Source of the DNA: SHWC01 sp050173345
GTDB lineage: Bacteria > Pseudomonadota > Alphaproteobacteria > UBA828
Direction of reading: 5' to 3'
Assembly (NCBI GenBank): GCA_050173345.1
Contig: JBFXKW010000002.1
Coordinates: 62,001-126,000, forward strand
Length of the DNA stretch: 64,000 nt
Positions 36,439-46,500 of the stretch are shown here, piece after piece. Below the pieces are notes generated by a model that saw only the letters and a list, made by a program, of their open reading frames with translations, was not told where the DNA came from and made no database searches. The translations under genes and the position numbers were made by a program. Numbering within the stretch: the stretch's first letter is position 1; every line of letters begins with the position of its first letter.

Positions 36439-36537
36439 TGGCGCCGAGGATAAGGCCGGAGCGCGTTGCGACCAAACAGTACGAGCGTGGGGCCGGGCAC
36501 CTGCCCTGCCCCACGCCGCACCGTCATGACGCCGTGC

Positions 36538-37815
36538 CTACTCTTTCTTGTACTTCGCGAAGCGTGGATCGTCCCACGGCAGGAACTGCCGGGCCTCGTC
36601 CTTCGCGACCAGGTTGACGCCGATCGAGCGCAGCCACCACGGCTCGATCCAGCCGAGATCCTCGACGATCTCGACCTCGTGGTTCTCGGTGATGCGCCCC
36701 ATCCGCATGTGGATGGTCAGGTGGTGGGTCGCCGGGTCGAGGAACACGCGGCCCTCCGGCGCCTCGAAGAACAGGCCGGATTCGAGCGCCTTGATCGTCG
36801 CCTCCGTCTCGGTCGTGCCGGCGCGCTCCCAGGCGAGCGCCATCAGATGCACCGCGATGTAGGCCGCGCGGGTCATCTCGTTGATGTACGGCTCGTCGGG
36901 GCTGATCTCGCGCGCCAGCTTGTTGAAGCGCTCGGCGGCCTCGCCCGGCGTCTCCTCGAGATAGGCGAACGGGACGTACATGTCCTTGAGCGCCGGCGGC
37001 GGATAGCGCTTGTGCTCGTAGCCCTGCTGGATGTTGACCGTGGACATCGCCGGGATGGTCGCGCCGGCCGCCGCGGCCTGCGGGTAGTAGTTATACTGCG
37101 CGCCGCCGACCAGGTAGAACACGCCGAAGTCCGGCTTCGCCTTCTGCACGTTGGCGATGGTCGAGGCGAAGTCGGCATTGCCGAGCGGGATGAACTCCTC
37201 GCCGACGATCTCGCCGCCATAGAGCCCGGCCGCGACGTGGGTCCACAGCGCGCTGACCTGGCCGAAGCCGTAATCGGCCGCCAGAATGTACATCTTCGGG
37301 CCGAATTTCTTGATCATGTATTCGACGCCGGTGAGGATCTGCTGCTCCGGGATCGGCCCGGTGAAGAACGAGTAGTGGTCGGCGATGCCGCCCTCGCCCT
37401 GGTTGTTGTGCCAGTAGATCACCTTGTTCTTGACCGCGACGGCGCGGGCCGCCTCGCGCGCCGAGCTGGTGGCGCCGGCCATGACCACGTCCACCTCGTC
37501 GTCGAGGATGCACTTCTCGGTCAGTTCCTGGTGCCGCTTGACGTCCGACTGGCCGTCATAGAAGACCAGCTCGAGCTGCCGCCCGAGCACGCCGCCCTTG
37601 CCGTTGATCTCCTTGATCGCAGTCTGGTAGCCGAGCGTCTTCGGCTTGACGATCAAGGCGAAGTCGCCGGAATGGTCGTCGATCGCGCAAATCTTGATCG
37701 GCCCGTCGTCCGCGGCATGGGCCTGCCCCGTACCGGAGATGGCCAGGCCAGCGGCGATGGCGAGCGCAAAGCCCGCGCCGAGCCATCGCGTCATCGTATG
37801 GCGTCTGTTCTGCAT
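36538..37815 (-). CDS. Amide/urea-type ABC transporter substrate-binding protein (AmiC/FmdD/UrtA-like)
   Basis: 425 residues with a Sec signal peptide ending near AHAADDG. Type I periplasmic fold; the GKGGVLGRQLELVFYDGQSD block and LGNADFASTIANVQKAKPD resemble amide- and urea-binding members (AmiC, FmdD, UrtA) more than amino-acid binding LivK. An excellent ribosome binding site (AGGGGGAA) fixes the ATG at 37815. It heads the operon binding protein-livH-livM-livG-fmdA-livF and follows a LuxR-type gene in the same direction. Confidence 0.87.
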   Translation of the reverse strand: MQNRRHTMTRWLGAGFALAIAAGLAISGTGQAHAADDGPIKICAIDDHSGDFALIVKPKTLGYQTAIKEINGKGGVLGRQLELVFYDGQSDVKRHQELTEKCILDDEVDVVMAGATSSAREAARAVAVKNKVIYWHNNQGEGGIADHYSFFTGPIPEQQILTGVEYMIKKFGPKMYILAADYGFGQVSALWTHVAAGLYGGEIVGEEFIPLGNADFASTIANVQKAKPDFGVFYLVGGAQYNYYPQAAAAGATIPAMSTVNIQQGYEHKRYPPPALKDMYVPFAYLEETPGEAAERFNKLAREISPDEPYINEMTRAAYIAVHLMALAWERAGTTETEATIKALESGLFFEAPEGRVFLDPATHHLTIHMRMGRITENHEVEIVEDLGWIEPWWLRSIGVNLVAKDEARQFLPWDDPRFAKYKKE

Positions 37816-37943
37816 GCTGTTCCCCCTAATCTAGGCGTCCACGGCCACGCCTCGCTGCCGCGCCGCTTCGTCGAAACCGCGCGCTCGAGGACGCTCAGGG
37901 CCATACCCACCCTTCGCCGCGGCCGTGATTTGTCACCCCGACC

Positions 37944-37960
37944 TGCGAAGTCTTGCGAAG
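37944..37960. promoter_or_regulatory. Two direct TGCGAAG repeats, 10-bp period, upstream of the amide operon
   Basis: TGCGAAG at 37944-37950 and again at 37954-37960, exactly one helical turn apart, about 130 bp before the binding-protein start and 80 bp past the luxR stop. Direct repeats on one helix face suit a LuxR/NarL-type regulator. The 225-bp gap shows nothing else clear. Confidence 0.3.
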
Positions 37961-38040
37961 CGGTATGGGACCAGCAAGTAACCCCTTAGGGTGACGCTGC
38001 CCTCTCCGCACCGGCTTCGATGCAGAAGCGTTCCGAAATG

Positions 38041-38775
38041 TCAGGAGAGCAGCTGCATCTCGCAGGCGCGCGCCACGGCCTGAGCACGCGTGGTGGCGCC
38101 CATCTTGCGCATGGCGCGCTTGAAGTACACCCGTACCGTCTCGTGCGAGAGGCCGAGGATGAGCGCGACCTCCTCCGTCGTCTTGCCTGCCGCGGCCCAG
38201 CGCAGGCATTCGCGCTCGCGCATGCTCAGCGGCGCGTCGTCGGAAACCTCGACGAACTGCGGAAAGTGCTCCCGCGCCGCTTCATGAAACACATGAGTGA
38301 GGAAAAGCAGGCGCTCCGAATGCTGCTCGATGCGCCGCGCCCAGCCCCGGTCGCTCTTCTCCCCGACCACGGTGACGAAGCCGAAATGCCCCGGCGTGTG
38401 CACGGGCACGGTAAAGCCCTCGACGAGCCCGAAATCGGCGAGGTAGCGCCATGCCTTAGTCTCGAGCGGCGACAGGTCCGTCCGCCTGCGGACCGAGTCC
38501 CAGTCGAACGCGACGCGGCCGTCGAAGCACGCATGATAGTAGGGGCATTGCGCGTTATAGAGGTGCCAGGCCTCGTCCCAACCCGGCGGGAAATTGAACG
38601 AGCGATGACGGTACACGCGCCAGCGCCCGTCGACGCCCTGTGCGGCGCCCCTCACGAAGCCGGCGACGAGGCGGTGAACCCCGATCTCGCCCGCCGCCCG
38701 TGTCAGGACGCCGAGCGCGGCATCCATGCTGTCGGTGGCGAAGATCTGCTCGCGAAGCTGCTCACGGGTTTGCAT
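38041..38775 (-). CDS. LuxR-family transcriptional regulator with autoinducer-binding domain (LuxR solo)
   Basis: 244 residues. N-terminal ligand-binding domain (about 15-165) with the same PYYHACF-FDW and AWRYLADFGL blocks as the regulator at 360-1109, and a C-terminal LuxR helix-turn-helix (LSMRERECLRW, ETVRVYFKRAMRKMG). The Asp of the usual Asp-Pro pocket pair is replaced by Cys (CPYY), which argues against an ordinary acyl-homoserine-lactone ligand. No luxI nearby. GGGGGAA precedes the ATG, overlapped by a CCGAATTCGG palindrome at 38787-38796. It probably controls the amide operon downstream (inference). Confidence 0.85.
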   Translation of the reverse strand: MQTREQLREQIFATDSMDAALGVLTRAAGEIGVHRLVAGFVRGAAQGVDGRWRVYRHRSFNFPPGWDEAWHLYNAQCPYYHACFDGRVAFDWDSVRRRTDLSPLETKAWRYLADFGLVEGFTVPVHTPGHFGFVTVVGEKSDRGWARRIEQHSERLLFLTHVFHEAAREHFPQFVEVSDDAPLSMRERECLRWAAAGKTTEEVALILGLSHETVRVYFKRAMRKMGATTRAQAVARACEMQLLS

Positions 38776-38906
38776 GGCCGATTCCCCCGAATTCGGCGCT
38801 TTGCGTAGCCGTGCCAGGCCACATGGCGAGGCGCTTGCCTCAGGGGGAGAGTCAATACCGACAGCCGGCCCGTGACAAGCGTCCTGAACGGCAAACGGCA
38901 GCCGCT

Positions 38907-41900
38907 TCAGAACAGTTCGAGCTGCCGGTCCGGCGCCTTCGGGGCGAGCGCCGCCATGCGGCTGCGCTCGATAAGCGCGGCCTCGATGTCGTTGAGGAAC
39001 GGCGAGGCCGGAAGATCGCGCACCGCGCCGCGCCAGGAGCGCTTCTCGGCGCGGCAGAGGAACAAGCGGTCCTTGGCGCGCGTCATGCCGACGTAGAAGA
39101 GGCGCCGCTCCTCCTCCTGCGCGGCCGCATCGCCTTGGCCGCCGAAGCGCAGCGGCAGGATGCCGTCCTCCAGCCCGACGATGAAGACGACCGGGAACTC
39201 CAGCCCCTTGGCCGCGTGCAGCGTCAGCAGAGAAACCCGGTCCGCGCGCGGATCCCAGCCATCCGCCTCGCTGGTCTGCGCCAGCGCATCGGCGAAGCGC
39301 CGAACGTCGCCGTCGCAGGTTTCGGCGAGCGCCAGGAGTTGCCGAAGCACGGACTCCGGCAAGCGCGGGGCAGCTTCATCCGACGCACCGGCGAGACGAC
39401 CCGCCACCTCCTTCACCCGCGCGACCAGGTCCGCCACGCTTGCGTCTGCATCGAGCTGTTGCATCAACGCCTGCACCGCCGGCATCTCGGCGAGCGGCGC
39501 GTGGCCGTACTTGCCGAACGGCATGCCGGAGCGCGCCAGCGCCTCGCAGAGCGGTGCCGCCTGCGCGTCGGTCCGGTACAGCACGGCGAAATCGGCGAAC
39601 GACAGGCCCGCTGCCCCGCCATGCGCCGCGCGCCCGCTGTCGATCGAGAAGAAGCTGTGGCCGCCGATCATGGCCTCGATCGTCTGCACCACGAACTCCG
39701 CCTCGGCACGCTCGCTGCGCGCAACGTGGATCGTCACGCGCTCCTGCATGTCGCGCACCACCTCGCCGATCGCGTCCTCGCTCGCGACCGGCGCGATGAC
39801 CTGCGACGAGGCGCTGACGATCGTCCCGCTCGAGCGATAGTTGCGCGCCAGCCGGAGCGTGGCGGCATCGGGATAGTCCGCCACGAAGCGCGCGAAGCAT
39901 GACGCATCCGCGCCGCGGAAGCCGTAGATCGCCTGGTTGGGGTCGCCGATGACGCAGAGATTGGCGCCCGGCGGCGCGAGCAGCCGGAGCAGCCGGTATT
40001 GCTGCGCGTCGACGTCCTGGAACTCGTCGACGCAGAGCCAGCGGAACTGCTCCCGATAGCGCGCCGCCAGTGCCGGGTTCGCCTCCAGCGCCTGCACCGC
40101 GAGCCCGACCAGGTCGTCGAAGTCGATCCAGTCGCGCGCTGCGAGCGCGCGTTGATAGGCCGAGAGCGCCTTGGCCACGTCGTCCTCCGGCGGCGCGCCC
40201 GCGCGCTTGGCGAGCGAGATCGCGCGCAGCAGGGAGCGTGCCTTGCGCGCCGAAACGCCCATCGCCTCCGCGAGCAGCGCCTCGCGCGCGGCCTCGTCGG
40301 CGATGCGGAAATCGCCGCGCAGCCCGGCCGCATCGTGGTGTTCCCTCAGGATGGCGAGCCCCAGGGAATGGAAGGTGTGGACCGGGATCGCCCGCCAGGC
40401 CTGCGGCACGAGCGCTGCGAGCCGCTCGGCCATCTCGGCCGCGGCGCGCCGGGTGAAGGTGATGGCGAGGCAGGCCTCGGGCGGGGCGCCGCATGCCCCG
40501 ATGAGATGGGCGATGCGATGGGCCAGCACGCGCGTCTTGCCCGCGCCGGGGCCCGCGACGATCAGGAGCGGCCCGGCGACCCGCTCGGCCGCCTCGCGCT
40601 GCGCCTCGTCGAGCGCATCGAGGGTGCCGGTCGCCGGCGCCATCGGCGCATCGCGAGGCGTGCTTGCCGCCGGCTCGGCTGGCGGGCTCGCCTTCGGCCG
40701 GCGCTCAACCTCGCCCTTTGGTGTCAAGGCAGCGCGGTTCGCCGCTGGCAGCTCGAACAGCAGGCCGCCGCCCTTTTGCCGGCGCAGCTCGTCGGGCTTG
40801 AACAGGCGGATCACGCCGTACTCGCCGTCATAGCCCGGCTCGCGGATCACTTGCCCCGCGCGCAGCCGCGCGATGGCTTCCGCCAGCACCGGCGCGTCGG
40901 CCTGCGCGATGTCCTCGACCGGCACGCTCTCCAGGATCGCAAGCTCCGGCCCGAGCCGCGCCAACAGGCGCTCATAGCGCTGCCCGACCGACTTGCTCCC
41001 GACGCCGGTGCCTTCGAGCTCCGCCAGCATCTCGGGCAGCGGCACGAGGCTGAGCGTCTTGCCTGCCTTGGGCGGCGGCGTCACCTGATCTGCCGGCCGG
41101 TCGGCGAGCGTCTCGATCCGGTGCAGCACGCCGACGGTCAGCGGCGTGCCGCACACCGGGCAGAGGCCATCATGTGCCCTGGTCTCCGCCGGCGTGAAGC
41201 GGACGCCGCATTTGCGGTGCCCGTCCATGTGGTACTTGCCTTCCTCCGGGAAGAACTCGACCGTGCCGACGAAGCCCGCGCCGGCCTTGAGCCCTTCCAG
41301 GATCGCAAAGTAATCGAGCGCGGTGTCGTAGGTCGTGGCCTCGCGGCCGATCTTGGGCGGCGAATGCGCGTCCGAGTTCGAGACCAGCCGGTAGCGGTCG
41401 AGCGAGGAGATGCGCCAGTTCATCTCGGGGTCGGAGGAGAGCCCGGTCTCGACCGCGAAGACGTGCTCGGCGAGATCGCCATAGCAATCCTCGATCGAGT
41501 CGAAGCCCGACTTCGAGCCGAGCGCCGCGAACCACGGCGTCCAGATATGCGCCGGGATGAGGTAGGAATGCGGGCCGGTGTCGAGCGTGATCTCGAGCAG
41601 GTCGCGGGAATCGAGGCCGAGGATCGGCCGGCCGTCGGACGCCAGATTGCCGATGCGCGCGAGGCTGGCGACCAGCCGGTCGGCGGCGTCCATGTCGGGC
41701 ACGAAGATCAGGTGATGGACCTTCCTGACCTTGTCGCCCTTCTTGTAGATGGTGGAGATCTCGACCTCGAGCATGAAGCGCACCGGCCGGCCGGCGCAGG
41801 CAGCCGGCGCCTGGCGCTCGACCTCCGCCTCGATCTCGGGGCGCAGGCGGAACAGGCCGGGCTCGGCCGGCACCAGGGTTTCCTTGATCTGCGCGCGCCA

Positions 41901-42041
41901 AGCCGGATGGGTGAAATCGCCGGTGCCGACGATCGTGATGCCCTTCTTGAGACCCCACAGCGCGAGATGCTCGAGGTCGGCGTTCTTCGCCGTCGCGCGC
42001 GAGTATTTCGAGTGGATCTGGACGTCGACGTGGAAGCGCAT
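38907..42041 (-). CDS. PHP-domain/UvrD-type helicase fusion protein
   Basis: 1044 residues. N-terminal part (about 1-290) is a PHP-like phosphoesterase: HVDVQIHSKYSR, GTGDFTHP, SNSDAHSPPKIGRE. Then a zinc-ribbon-like pair (HRKCGVRF ... LCPVCG, about 300-330) and a linker. From about 480 an SF1A helicase: Walker A AGPGAGKTRVLA (about 493-504), CVDEFQDVDAQQ, IGDPNQAIYGFRGAD, LARNYRSSGT, LLTLHAAKGLEFPVVF and RRLFYVGMTRAKDRL. The PHP part resembles stand-alone proteins of unknown function that neighbour helicases. It probably joins nuclease or phosphatase action to DNA unwinding in repair. All helicase motifs look intact. Confidence 0.85.
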   Translation of the reverse strand: MRFHVDVQIHSKYSRATAKNADLEHLALWGLKKGITIVGTGDFTHPAWRAQIKETLVPAEPGLFRLRPEIEAEVERQAPAACAGRPVRFMLEVEISTIYKKGDKVRKVHHLIFVPDMDAADRLVASLARIGNLASDGRPILGLDSRDLLEITLDTGPHSYLIPAHIWTPWFAALGSKSGFDSIEDCYGDLAEHVFAVETGLSSDPEMNWRISSLDRYRLVSNSDAHSPPKIGREATTYDTALDYFAILEGLKAGAGFVGTVEFFPEEGKYHMDGHRKCGVRFTPAETRAHDGLCPVCGTPLTVGVLHRIETLADRPADQVTPPPKAGKTLSLVPLPEMLAELEGTGVGSKSVGQRYERLLARLGPELAILESVPVEDIAQADAPVLAEAIARLRAGQVIREPGYDGEYGVIRLFKPDELRRQKGGGLLFELPAANRAALTPKGEVERRPKASPPAEPAASTPRDAPMAPATGTLDALDEAQREAAERVAGPLLIVAGPGAGKTRVLAHRIAHLIGACGAPPEACLAITFTRRAAAEMAERLAALVPQAWRAIPVHTFHSLGLAILREHHDAAGLRGDFRIADEAAREALLAEAMGVSARKARSLLRAISLAKRAGAPPEDDVAKALSAYQRALAARDWIDFDDLVGLAVQALEANPALAARYREQFRWLCVDEFQDVDAQQYRLLRLLAPPGANLCVIGDPNQAIYGFRGADASCFARFVADYPDAATLRLARNYRSSGTIVSASSQVIAPVASEDAIGEVVRDMQERVTIHVARSERAEAEFVVQTIEAMIGGHSFFSIDSGRAAHGGAAGLSFADFAVLYRTDAQAAPLCEALARSGMPFGKYGHAPLAEMPAVQALMQQLDADASVADLVARVKEVAGRLAGASDEAAPRLPESVLRQLLALAETCDGDVRRFADALAQTSEADGWDPRADRVSLLTLHAAKGLEFPVVFIVGLEDGILPLRFGGQGDAAAQEEERRLFYVGMTRAKDRLFLCRAEKRSWRGAVRDLPASPFLNDIEAALIERSRMAALAPKAPDRQLELF

Positions 42042-42112
42042 GGTCGTCCGCAGCCCGCGATTGATTCAGACGCGTCCGGCTTCCCGGCAATGGAAAAGTA
42101 TCGTCGAGTCGG

Positions 42113-42149
42113 CGGCGGCGGGGAAGCGCTATCGGCCTCCCCGCCGCCG
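42113..42149 (-). terminator. Strong hairpin after the encapsulin gene
   Basis: Twelve-base-pair GC stem (arms at 42113-42124 and 42138-42149) with a 13-nt loop, 18 bp beyond the encapsulin stop. On the minus strand it is followed within 25 nt by a short T-rich stretch (ACTTTTCC). Likely ends the EncFtn-encapsulin transcript. Confidence 0.6.
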
Positions 42150-42166
42150 GCCGGCGAACGCTGGCG

Positions 42167-42985
42167 CTACTTCTTCGCGGCCCTGTAGGAGAGCGGTACC
42201 GCGGCCTCGGCGGCGAGCACCCGGAAGGTGAAGCTTTCCTGCAGATAGAGCCGCACCGTGGTCGCCGTGTGGTCGAGATAGCCGATCGAGAAATCCTGGC
42301 CGACCGTCAGCTCGAAATCGCCGCCGCGCAGCGACATCACCACCGCGCCGTCGACGCCCGGCGCCCACACCACCGGCCCGTCGAGCAGGCGCTCGACATG
42401 GTCGAAGACGCGATAGCCGCCCGATGTCGTGGTCTCGGTCAGCCCGGTATAGCAGCGCGGCCCGAGCGCGATGCCGTAGGGGCCGGCGACGCCGTCATTG
42501 CGCAGCTTGCTGAGCGCCTCCGCGACCACGATGGGATAGCGCGTATAGTCGTCGGTGAGGGTGAGGCCGGCCTTTTCGGCGGCCTCGCCGATCCCCTTTA
42601 TGCCGGCGCCCGGGTGGCCATGAAAGACGGCGGCGTCCTCAGCGATGGCGATGGCGCGCGCCGCCGCGATCACCGGCTCCAGCTCGGCGTCCTTGCTGCC
42701 GCGCTCGATCGCCTCGAACTCGCTGCGCGGCAGTTCGAACGGAACGCGCAGCTCGACCAGCGGCTGAACACGCCGGAGGCGGCTCTCGATGCCCTCGCGC
42801 CAGGACGGCTTGACCGGCTCGGTCCGCCCGAGGCTGACCGCGCAGGCATCCCAGCCCAGCGGGCCAACGAAATCGACGAGCTTGCGCGCGGCGAGCGTCA
42901 GCTTGAGCGTGCGCCGCGCCTCCTCGTCGATCTCCTTCCACGCGGCCGCGGAGATCGGCGCCAGTTCGCGAAGCAGGTTGTTCAT
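42167..42985 (-). CDS. Encapsulin shell protein (family 1, linocin M18-like)
   Basis: 272 residues, right for the HK97-fold family 1 shell that assembles a T=1, 60-subunit cage. Diagnostic blocks: LRELAPISAAAWKEIDEEA at the N-terminus, FVGPLGWDACAVSLGR, PFELPRSEFEAIERG, GIALGPRCYTGL, DGAVVMSLRGGDFELTVGQDFSIGY quoted in part (residues 219-243), then SFTFRVLAAEAAVPL. The gene begins 4 bp after the ferritin-like cargo gene, the classical cargo-shell arrangement. The compartment would store or detoxify iron in the cytoplasm. Confidence 0.95.
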   Translation of the reverse strand: MNNLLRELAPISAAAWKEIDEEARRTLKLTLAARKLVDFVGPLGWDACAVSLGRTEPVKPSWREGIESRLRRVQPLVELRVPFELPRSEFEAIERGSKDAELEPVIAAARAIAIAEDAAVFHGHPGAGIKGIGEAAEKAGLTLTDDYTRYPIVVAEALSKLRNDGVAGPYGIALGPRCYTGLTETTTSGGYRVFDHVERLLDGPVVWAPGVDGAVVMSLRGGDFELTVGQDFSIGYLDHTATTVRLYLQESFTFRVLAAEAAVPLSYRAAKK

Positions 42986-42989
42986 GGCG

Positions 42990-43358
42990 TCACGCTCCCC
43001 TCAGGCTGCCGATGCCGAGCGAGCCGTCGCCCGCCTCGCCGCGGCCATCCCCTGTATCCGCTTCCTCGATCTCCAGGATGGCGCCTTCGGCGAACAGGTA
43101 GGTCTTGAGCATCTCGTTCAGCACCGGGTCGTGGCGGCGCAGCCATTCGAGGAGCATCGACGCGTGCTCCTTCTCCTCGTCACGGTTGTGCGCGAGGATG
43201 CCGCGCAATTCGGTATCGCCCGCGACGTCGACCCGCTGGTCGTACCAGTCGACGGCCTCGAGCTCCTCTCGAAGCGAGACGATCGCGCGGTGCCGGTCGA
43301 GCGTCTCGGGCCTGAGCTTGCCCCGCTCCTCGTGAAGTTGTTCGCTCGAATCAGTCAT
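42990..43358 (-). CDS. Encapsulated ferritin-like protein (EncFtn cargo)
   Basis: 122 residues. Residues expected for the ferroxidase centre of the Rhodospirillum rubrum type are at matching positions: Glu32, Trp38, Tyr39, Glu62 and His65 (DEEKEHASMLLEW). The fold is half a ferritin, and active sites form between subunits of an annular decamer. A flexible Gly/Asp-rich linker ends in GSLGIGSLRGA, the usual encapsulin-loading peptide. It oxidises Fe(II) and feeds the cage. The ATG at 43358 follows GGAGGGAG. The gap upstream (43359-43542) holds an AT-rich stretch near 43410 that may be the promoter. Confidence 0.95.
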   Translation of the reverse strand: MTDSSEQLHEERGKLRPETLDRHRAIVSLREELEAVDWYDQRVDVAGDTELRGILAHNRDEEKEHASMLLEWLRRHDPVLNEMLKTYLFAEGAILEIEEADTGDGRGEAGDGSLGIGSLRGA

Positions 43359-43542
43359 TCTTCTCTCCCTCCGGAAATGGCTGGCACGCGATGAGCGACA
43401 GACACGCAGGTATATTGTGACGAGCAGCGCGGCTTCCTCGCCACGCCGTGCGCCCCGGGGCATTATGCCGCAATTCGGCGGTCGATAACGTTGAACGCTT
43501 GGGCCGTGTCGCGGGTTTCTTTTTGCCCGACGGCGTTCCCGG

Positions 43543-46500
43543 TCATGCCGGCTCGGCGTGCGGGGGGTCTCCGCCGTCGCCGACCATCACGGCCCGCCGG
43601 AGCGTGCCGGGTTGCCGCAGCAGCGCCTTGCGGGCCTCCCATTGCGACGCCGGGTCCAGCGTCTCCAGGTATTGCACCTCGCCGCCGGCCAGGACGGCCA
43701 ATGGCAGGCCGTCGCGATAGAGCAGCCGGTTGCCGGCCAGGGTCGAGAGCTTCGCCGAGCCTGCGAGGATGCCGATCAGGTTGAGCGGATCGGCGCCGGA
43801 GAGCGAGACGAACTCGCCGGTCTCCGGCTTCCGCCTCGTCTCGCGCAGCCTGCCGATGGCTTCGGGCAGCGCGAACTGCTCGCCGGGGAAGCCCGCGACG
43901 AAGCGGCCGCCCCGGATTTCGCCGCGCGCCTCGAGCCGGCGATAGACCCGCAGCAGGTCGCGCCAGGGCGGCAGCCAATCCGCCTCGCGGCCGGTCAGGC
44001 GTCCGAACACGACGCCGTAGCGGCGCAGCAGCGTGCGCGCGATGTGCTCGACCGCGTTCGCCGCATCCTCGGCCGTGCCCGGCCGCGAGCGACGCGCCAG
44101 CGCCCAGCGCCCGGCATTCTCCATGTCGAACACGGCGGTGCGATGGCGCCGCCGCGCCCCGGCGAGCGGCCGGCGCCGCGCCGCCGGCACGAGCAGCGCG
44201 CGCAGGCCTGCGAAGCTGTCCGAATTGACGAGGCCGAGCGCGACCAGTTCCGCAAGCGCCTCCTCGACCTGCGTGCGCAGCAATCCCGTACCCTCGACCA
44301 GCTCGTCGAAGAACAGTGCGCCGCGCTCGCGCAGGCATTGCATCACGGCCTGCGCGCGGACGCTCGGCCGCGCCGTTTCGTCGGCCGGTGCCGGCGGTCC
44401 CCAATGCCGTGCGTGACGCCGCGCCAGCAAGGCGATCGGCGTGGTGCGCACCGGCGAGACGCCGCGCTCGCCTTCGCCCGTCCGCGCTGCACGCGGGCGC
44501 AGCCGCGCCCACGAGATGCGCCCGGCAAGGCAGAGATCGTCGAGCCAGGCCGGGTCGTAGCCAGCGAGGCGTGCCGGCAGGATTTCGCTCTCCCACGCTC
44601 CGGCCGGCGCCTCGAAGCCTTCGAGCTGCCCGACGATCGCCTCGACCGCCTCCGGGCCTTCCATGCGCGCGTCCGCGGTCACGCGCTGCCAGCCGAGCAG
44701 GAAGCGCAGGAAGTCGCGCGCCGAGACCGGCTCGATCTCCGCGCGCAGCCGCTTGATCGTGTACTGGTGGATGCGCGCGAGCAGGCGGCGCTCGCACCAT
44801 TCCTCGCCGGCGCCGAGCGGGCTGAACCGGCCGCGCATGGCGAAGCCTTCGGCCTCGAGCGCGGCGAATGCCGAGGCGAGCTCGCGCGCCGCGATGCCGA
44901 GCGCTTCCGCGAGAGCGCCCTGCTCGACCGGCCCCTGGCCTTCGAGCCGGCCGCGCACGATCTCGACCAGCGCCTCGTCGCGCAGCCATTCCCGCGCATA
45001 GGCCTCGGGCGCGGCGATGTCCGGCTCGGCCGGTACATCGGGCCACAGCGCGCGGAACTGCGGCAACCGTTCGGCCGCGACCCAGAGCGCCTTGCCCGGC
45101 GCGCCCAGCCGGGTGACGCGCTTGTCGCGCGCGAGCTGCGCCAGGAATTCGTTCCAGCCCGGCCCGGCCTCCGCCTCTTCCTCGTTCAAGGCGCCGAGCC
45201 AGACCAGCGCATCGTGCAGCTCGTCGGCGTTGCGCGCATCGGGCCACGCCTCGGCGCGCACGCGCGTGATGGCCTCGGCATCGAGCCGGCCGAACTCGGC
45301 CGCGCTCTCGGGCCCGGCCCAGTGCCGGCTCATCACCGCCTGGGTGCGGCGCTCCTCGAGCGGCGCATCGTCGAGATAGGCATAGGGCCGGGCGGAGAGC
45401 ACCTCGAGCGCGAGCGGCGAGGGCTGGGTCAGGTCGCGCGCCACCACCTCGATCTCGCCGGCCTCCAGCCGGGCGAGCAGCCGCTCCAGGCCCGCGACGT
45501 CCATCGCCTCGGTCAGGCAGTCGCCAATGGTCTGGTTGACCAGCGGGTGGTCCGGGATTTCGCGCTCGCCGACCAGGTTCTCGGCGCAGGCGAGCTGATC
45601 GGGGAACACGGTGGCGATCAGGTCTTCAGCCTCCATGCGCACGAATTGCGGCGGCACCTTCTTGCCGCCGCGGAAGCGCGGCAAGGCGAGCGCGACGCTC
45701 GCCACCCAGCGCCAGCGCGTCAGGAACATCGGCGCGTCCAAGAGCGCCTGGATCAGCACGTCTCTCGCGCTCGCCGCATGCAGATAGCCGCGCACCTCGG
45801 CGAGCTCGAAGCTGTGCGCCGCGGTGAGCGAGAGTACGATGTTGTCCTCGGTCGCGGCCGCCTGAAGCTCGAAGTTGAAGCGCCGGCAGAACCGCTTGCG
45901 CAATGCCAGGCCCCAGGCCCGGTTGAGCCGGCTGCCATAGGGCGAATGGATGACGAGCTGCATGCCGCCGGCCTCGTCGAAGAAGCGCTCGAACACCAGC
46001 CGCTCCTGCGTCGGCAGGCAGCCGAGCGCCGCCTTGGCCGCGGCGAGATAGTCGGCGAGCTCGCGCGCCGGGGTCTCCTCGATACCCAACTCCTCGACCA
46101 GCCAGCACACCGCGTCGTCGCCGTCCAGACGCGCGGCGACCTCGGCACGCAGGCGAGACACGGCGAGCGACAGCTCGTCGCTGCGGCCCGGCGCCTCGCC
46201 CAGCCAGAACGGGATGGTCGGCGCCAAGCCATTGGCGTCCTCGACGCGCACCGTGCCGCGGTCGACGCGCAGGATGCGATAGGCATGATTGCCGAGCAGG
46301 AAGACGTCGCCGGCCAGGCTCTCGACCGCGAAGTCCTCGTTCACCGTGCCGATGAACTGGCTCTCCGGCTCGAGCAGGACGCGATAGTCGGCGTTGTCGG
46401 GAATCGCACCGCCCGAGGTCAGCGCGGTCAGCCGCGCGCCGCGCCGGCCGCGCAGCACGTGATTGACCGCATCGTGATGGATCAGCGCGCCGCGCCGGCC

